A DNA stretch of 6,170 nt from contig JAEWMV010000097.1 of the NCBI GenBank assembly GCA_023393045.1, positions 1 through 6,170 of the forward strand, in the 5' to 3' direction. Made by a program: the position numbers and the translations under genes. Source of the stretch: Bacillota bacterium. GTDB taxonomy: Bacteria; Bacillota; Clostridia; Christensenellales; CAG-138. Positions 5,459 through 6,170 of the stretch are shown here, piece after piece. The notes beneath the pieces were generated by a model. The model did no database searches. It had not been told where the DNA came from and worked only from the letters and a program-made list of their open reading frames with translations. Positions within the stretch are counted from its first letter, which is position 1. The number at the start of each line of letters is the position of its first letter.

Positions 5459-6170
5459 GTGTCCAGCATTTTATCGCAAAGCGAAATTGACGAACTGCTA
5501 AGCGCCTTGGCTTCCGGATCCGCGGTCGAACCGGTCAAGCCGGAGGAGCCTGAGAAGGAACGCATCAGGAAGTACGATTTCGCCACCGCCAACAAGTTCC
5601 CCAAGGAGCAGATTCGCACGCTCCAATTCATATACGAAACCTTTGCGGTGAGGCTCTCCTCCTACTTCGCGGCGACCCTAAGGGCGATGTGCGAGGTGGA
5701 GGTGGTTTCCATTGAGGAACAAAGCTTCGCCGAGTTCAACAACTCCATACCCTCGCCCGTGGTGCTGACAGTTTTTGACATGGCGCCCCTGCAGGGCAAC
5801 CTGCTTTTGGAGATATCGCCCACGGTCGCCTATGAGATTGTGAGCAGGCTCTTCGGCGGGCCAAGCAAGACCTTCGATACGAGCAAGCCTTTTACCGACA
5901 TCGAGCTTGCGGTGCTGGTGAAAGTCATCCGCCAGATGCTCAGCGTCATGGGCGAGTCGTGGGAGAGGATCATCCATGTGAACCCGATGGTGGAGCGCGT
6001 GGAAACCAACCCGCAGTTCGTGCAGATCGCAGCCAGCAACGACCCCATCGCCATCATCACGATGAACGTGACGATAGGCAAAACTTCGGAACTTATCAAT
6101 TTCTGCATTCCGCATGTGGTGATACAGCCGCTCGCAAAGAAGCTCACCACGCGCACCCTCTATTCGGCAA
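5459..6170 (+). CDS. fliM: Flagellar motor switch protein FliM (partial, 3' end outside window)
   Basis: FliM is the central C-ring protein, linking FliG to FliN/FliY and binding phosphorylated CheY to set rotation direction. The frame runs open from GTG 5459 to the window edge, giving 237 residues of an expected 330 or so. The N-terminal CheY-binding peptide is clear: ILSQSEIDELLSAL (4-17). A charged linker follows, then the CheC-like middle domain from about residue 40, with KFPKEQIRTLQFIYETFAVR (46-65), NLLLEISPTVAYEIVSRLFG (114-133), NPQFVQI (184-190) and INFCIPHVVIQPL (213-225). The C-terminal SpoA (FliN-like) domain lies outside. AAGGAG (5447-5452) is 6 nt from the GTG, and the family N-terminus MSSILSQ confirms this start. 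One oddity is GGPS at 133-136, where the family often has GGxG (GGIG in B. subtilis FliM). Confidence 0.96.
   Translation, partial: MSSILSQSEIDELLSALASGSAVEPVKPEEPEKERIRKYDFATANKFPKEQIRTLQFIYETFAVRLSSYFAATLRAMCEVEVVSIEEQSFAEFNNSIPSPVVLTVFDMAPLQGNLLLEISPTVAYEIVSRLFGGPSKTFDTSKPFTDIELAVLVKVIRQMLSVMGESWERIIHVNPMVERVETNPQFVQIAASNDPIAIITMNVTIGKTSELINFCIPHVVIQPLAKKLTTRTLYSA

Overview
The window is a continuous piece of a flagellar biosynthesis operon. Every gene is on the + strand, in the order: tail of a probable ylxF/MotE-like gene (3-74), fliK (100-1590), flgD (1605-2270), flgE (2301-3125), flbD/swrD (3187-3378), motA (3401-4207), motB (4200-5039), fliL (5043-5432) and the first 237 codons of fliM (5459 to the window end). 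There are no RNA genes, mobile elements, CRISPR arrays or stretches over 300 bases without a gene. Both ends cut through genes.

The gene order is that of the fla/che operon of Firmicutes, in the clostridial version where motA and motB sit between flbD and fliL. Strong AGGAGG-type ribosome sites, a FlbD/SwrD homologue and a short FlgE of the Bacillus/Clostridium type fit this. The DNA looks moderately GC-rich by eye, with G/C-biased third positions, so a GC-rich clostridial lineage is more likely than Clostridium sensu stricto. The species cannot be named from this window.

The genes cover three stages of flagellum construction. FliK (hook-length ruler and export switch), FlgD (hook cap) and FlgE (hook) build the hook. 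FlbD/SwrD, MotA, MotB and FliL provide and support the torque-generating stator. FliM begins the C-ring switch that receives CheY. Gaps are short (-8 to 61 nt) and no promoter or terminator is visible, so transcription most likely enters from upstream. motA and fliL start with TTG and fliM with GTG, while the hook genes start with ATG, which suggests expression is tuned at translation.

I see no undescribed multi-gene system here. The most interesting non-coding signal is the 61-nt flgE-flbD gap. It has a strong Shine-Dalgarno 46 nt from the only plausible flbD start, a 10-bp GC-rich hairpin that would bring the two together, and an exact CCCTCC anti-Shine-Dalgarno forming a competing hairpin. 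Protein-level points are a duplicated SH3-like module in FlgD, a threonine in MotA at a position linked to sodium coupling, a GGPS variant of the FliM GG motif, and an unusually long SD-to-ATG gap in fliK.
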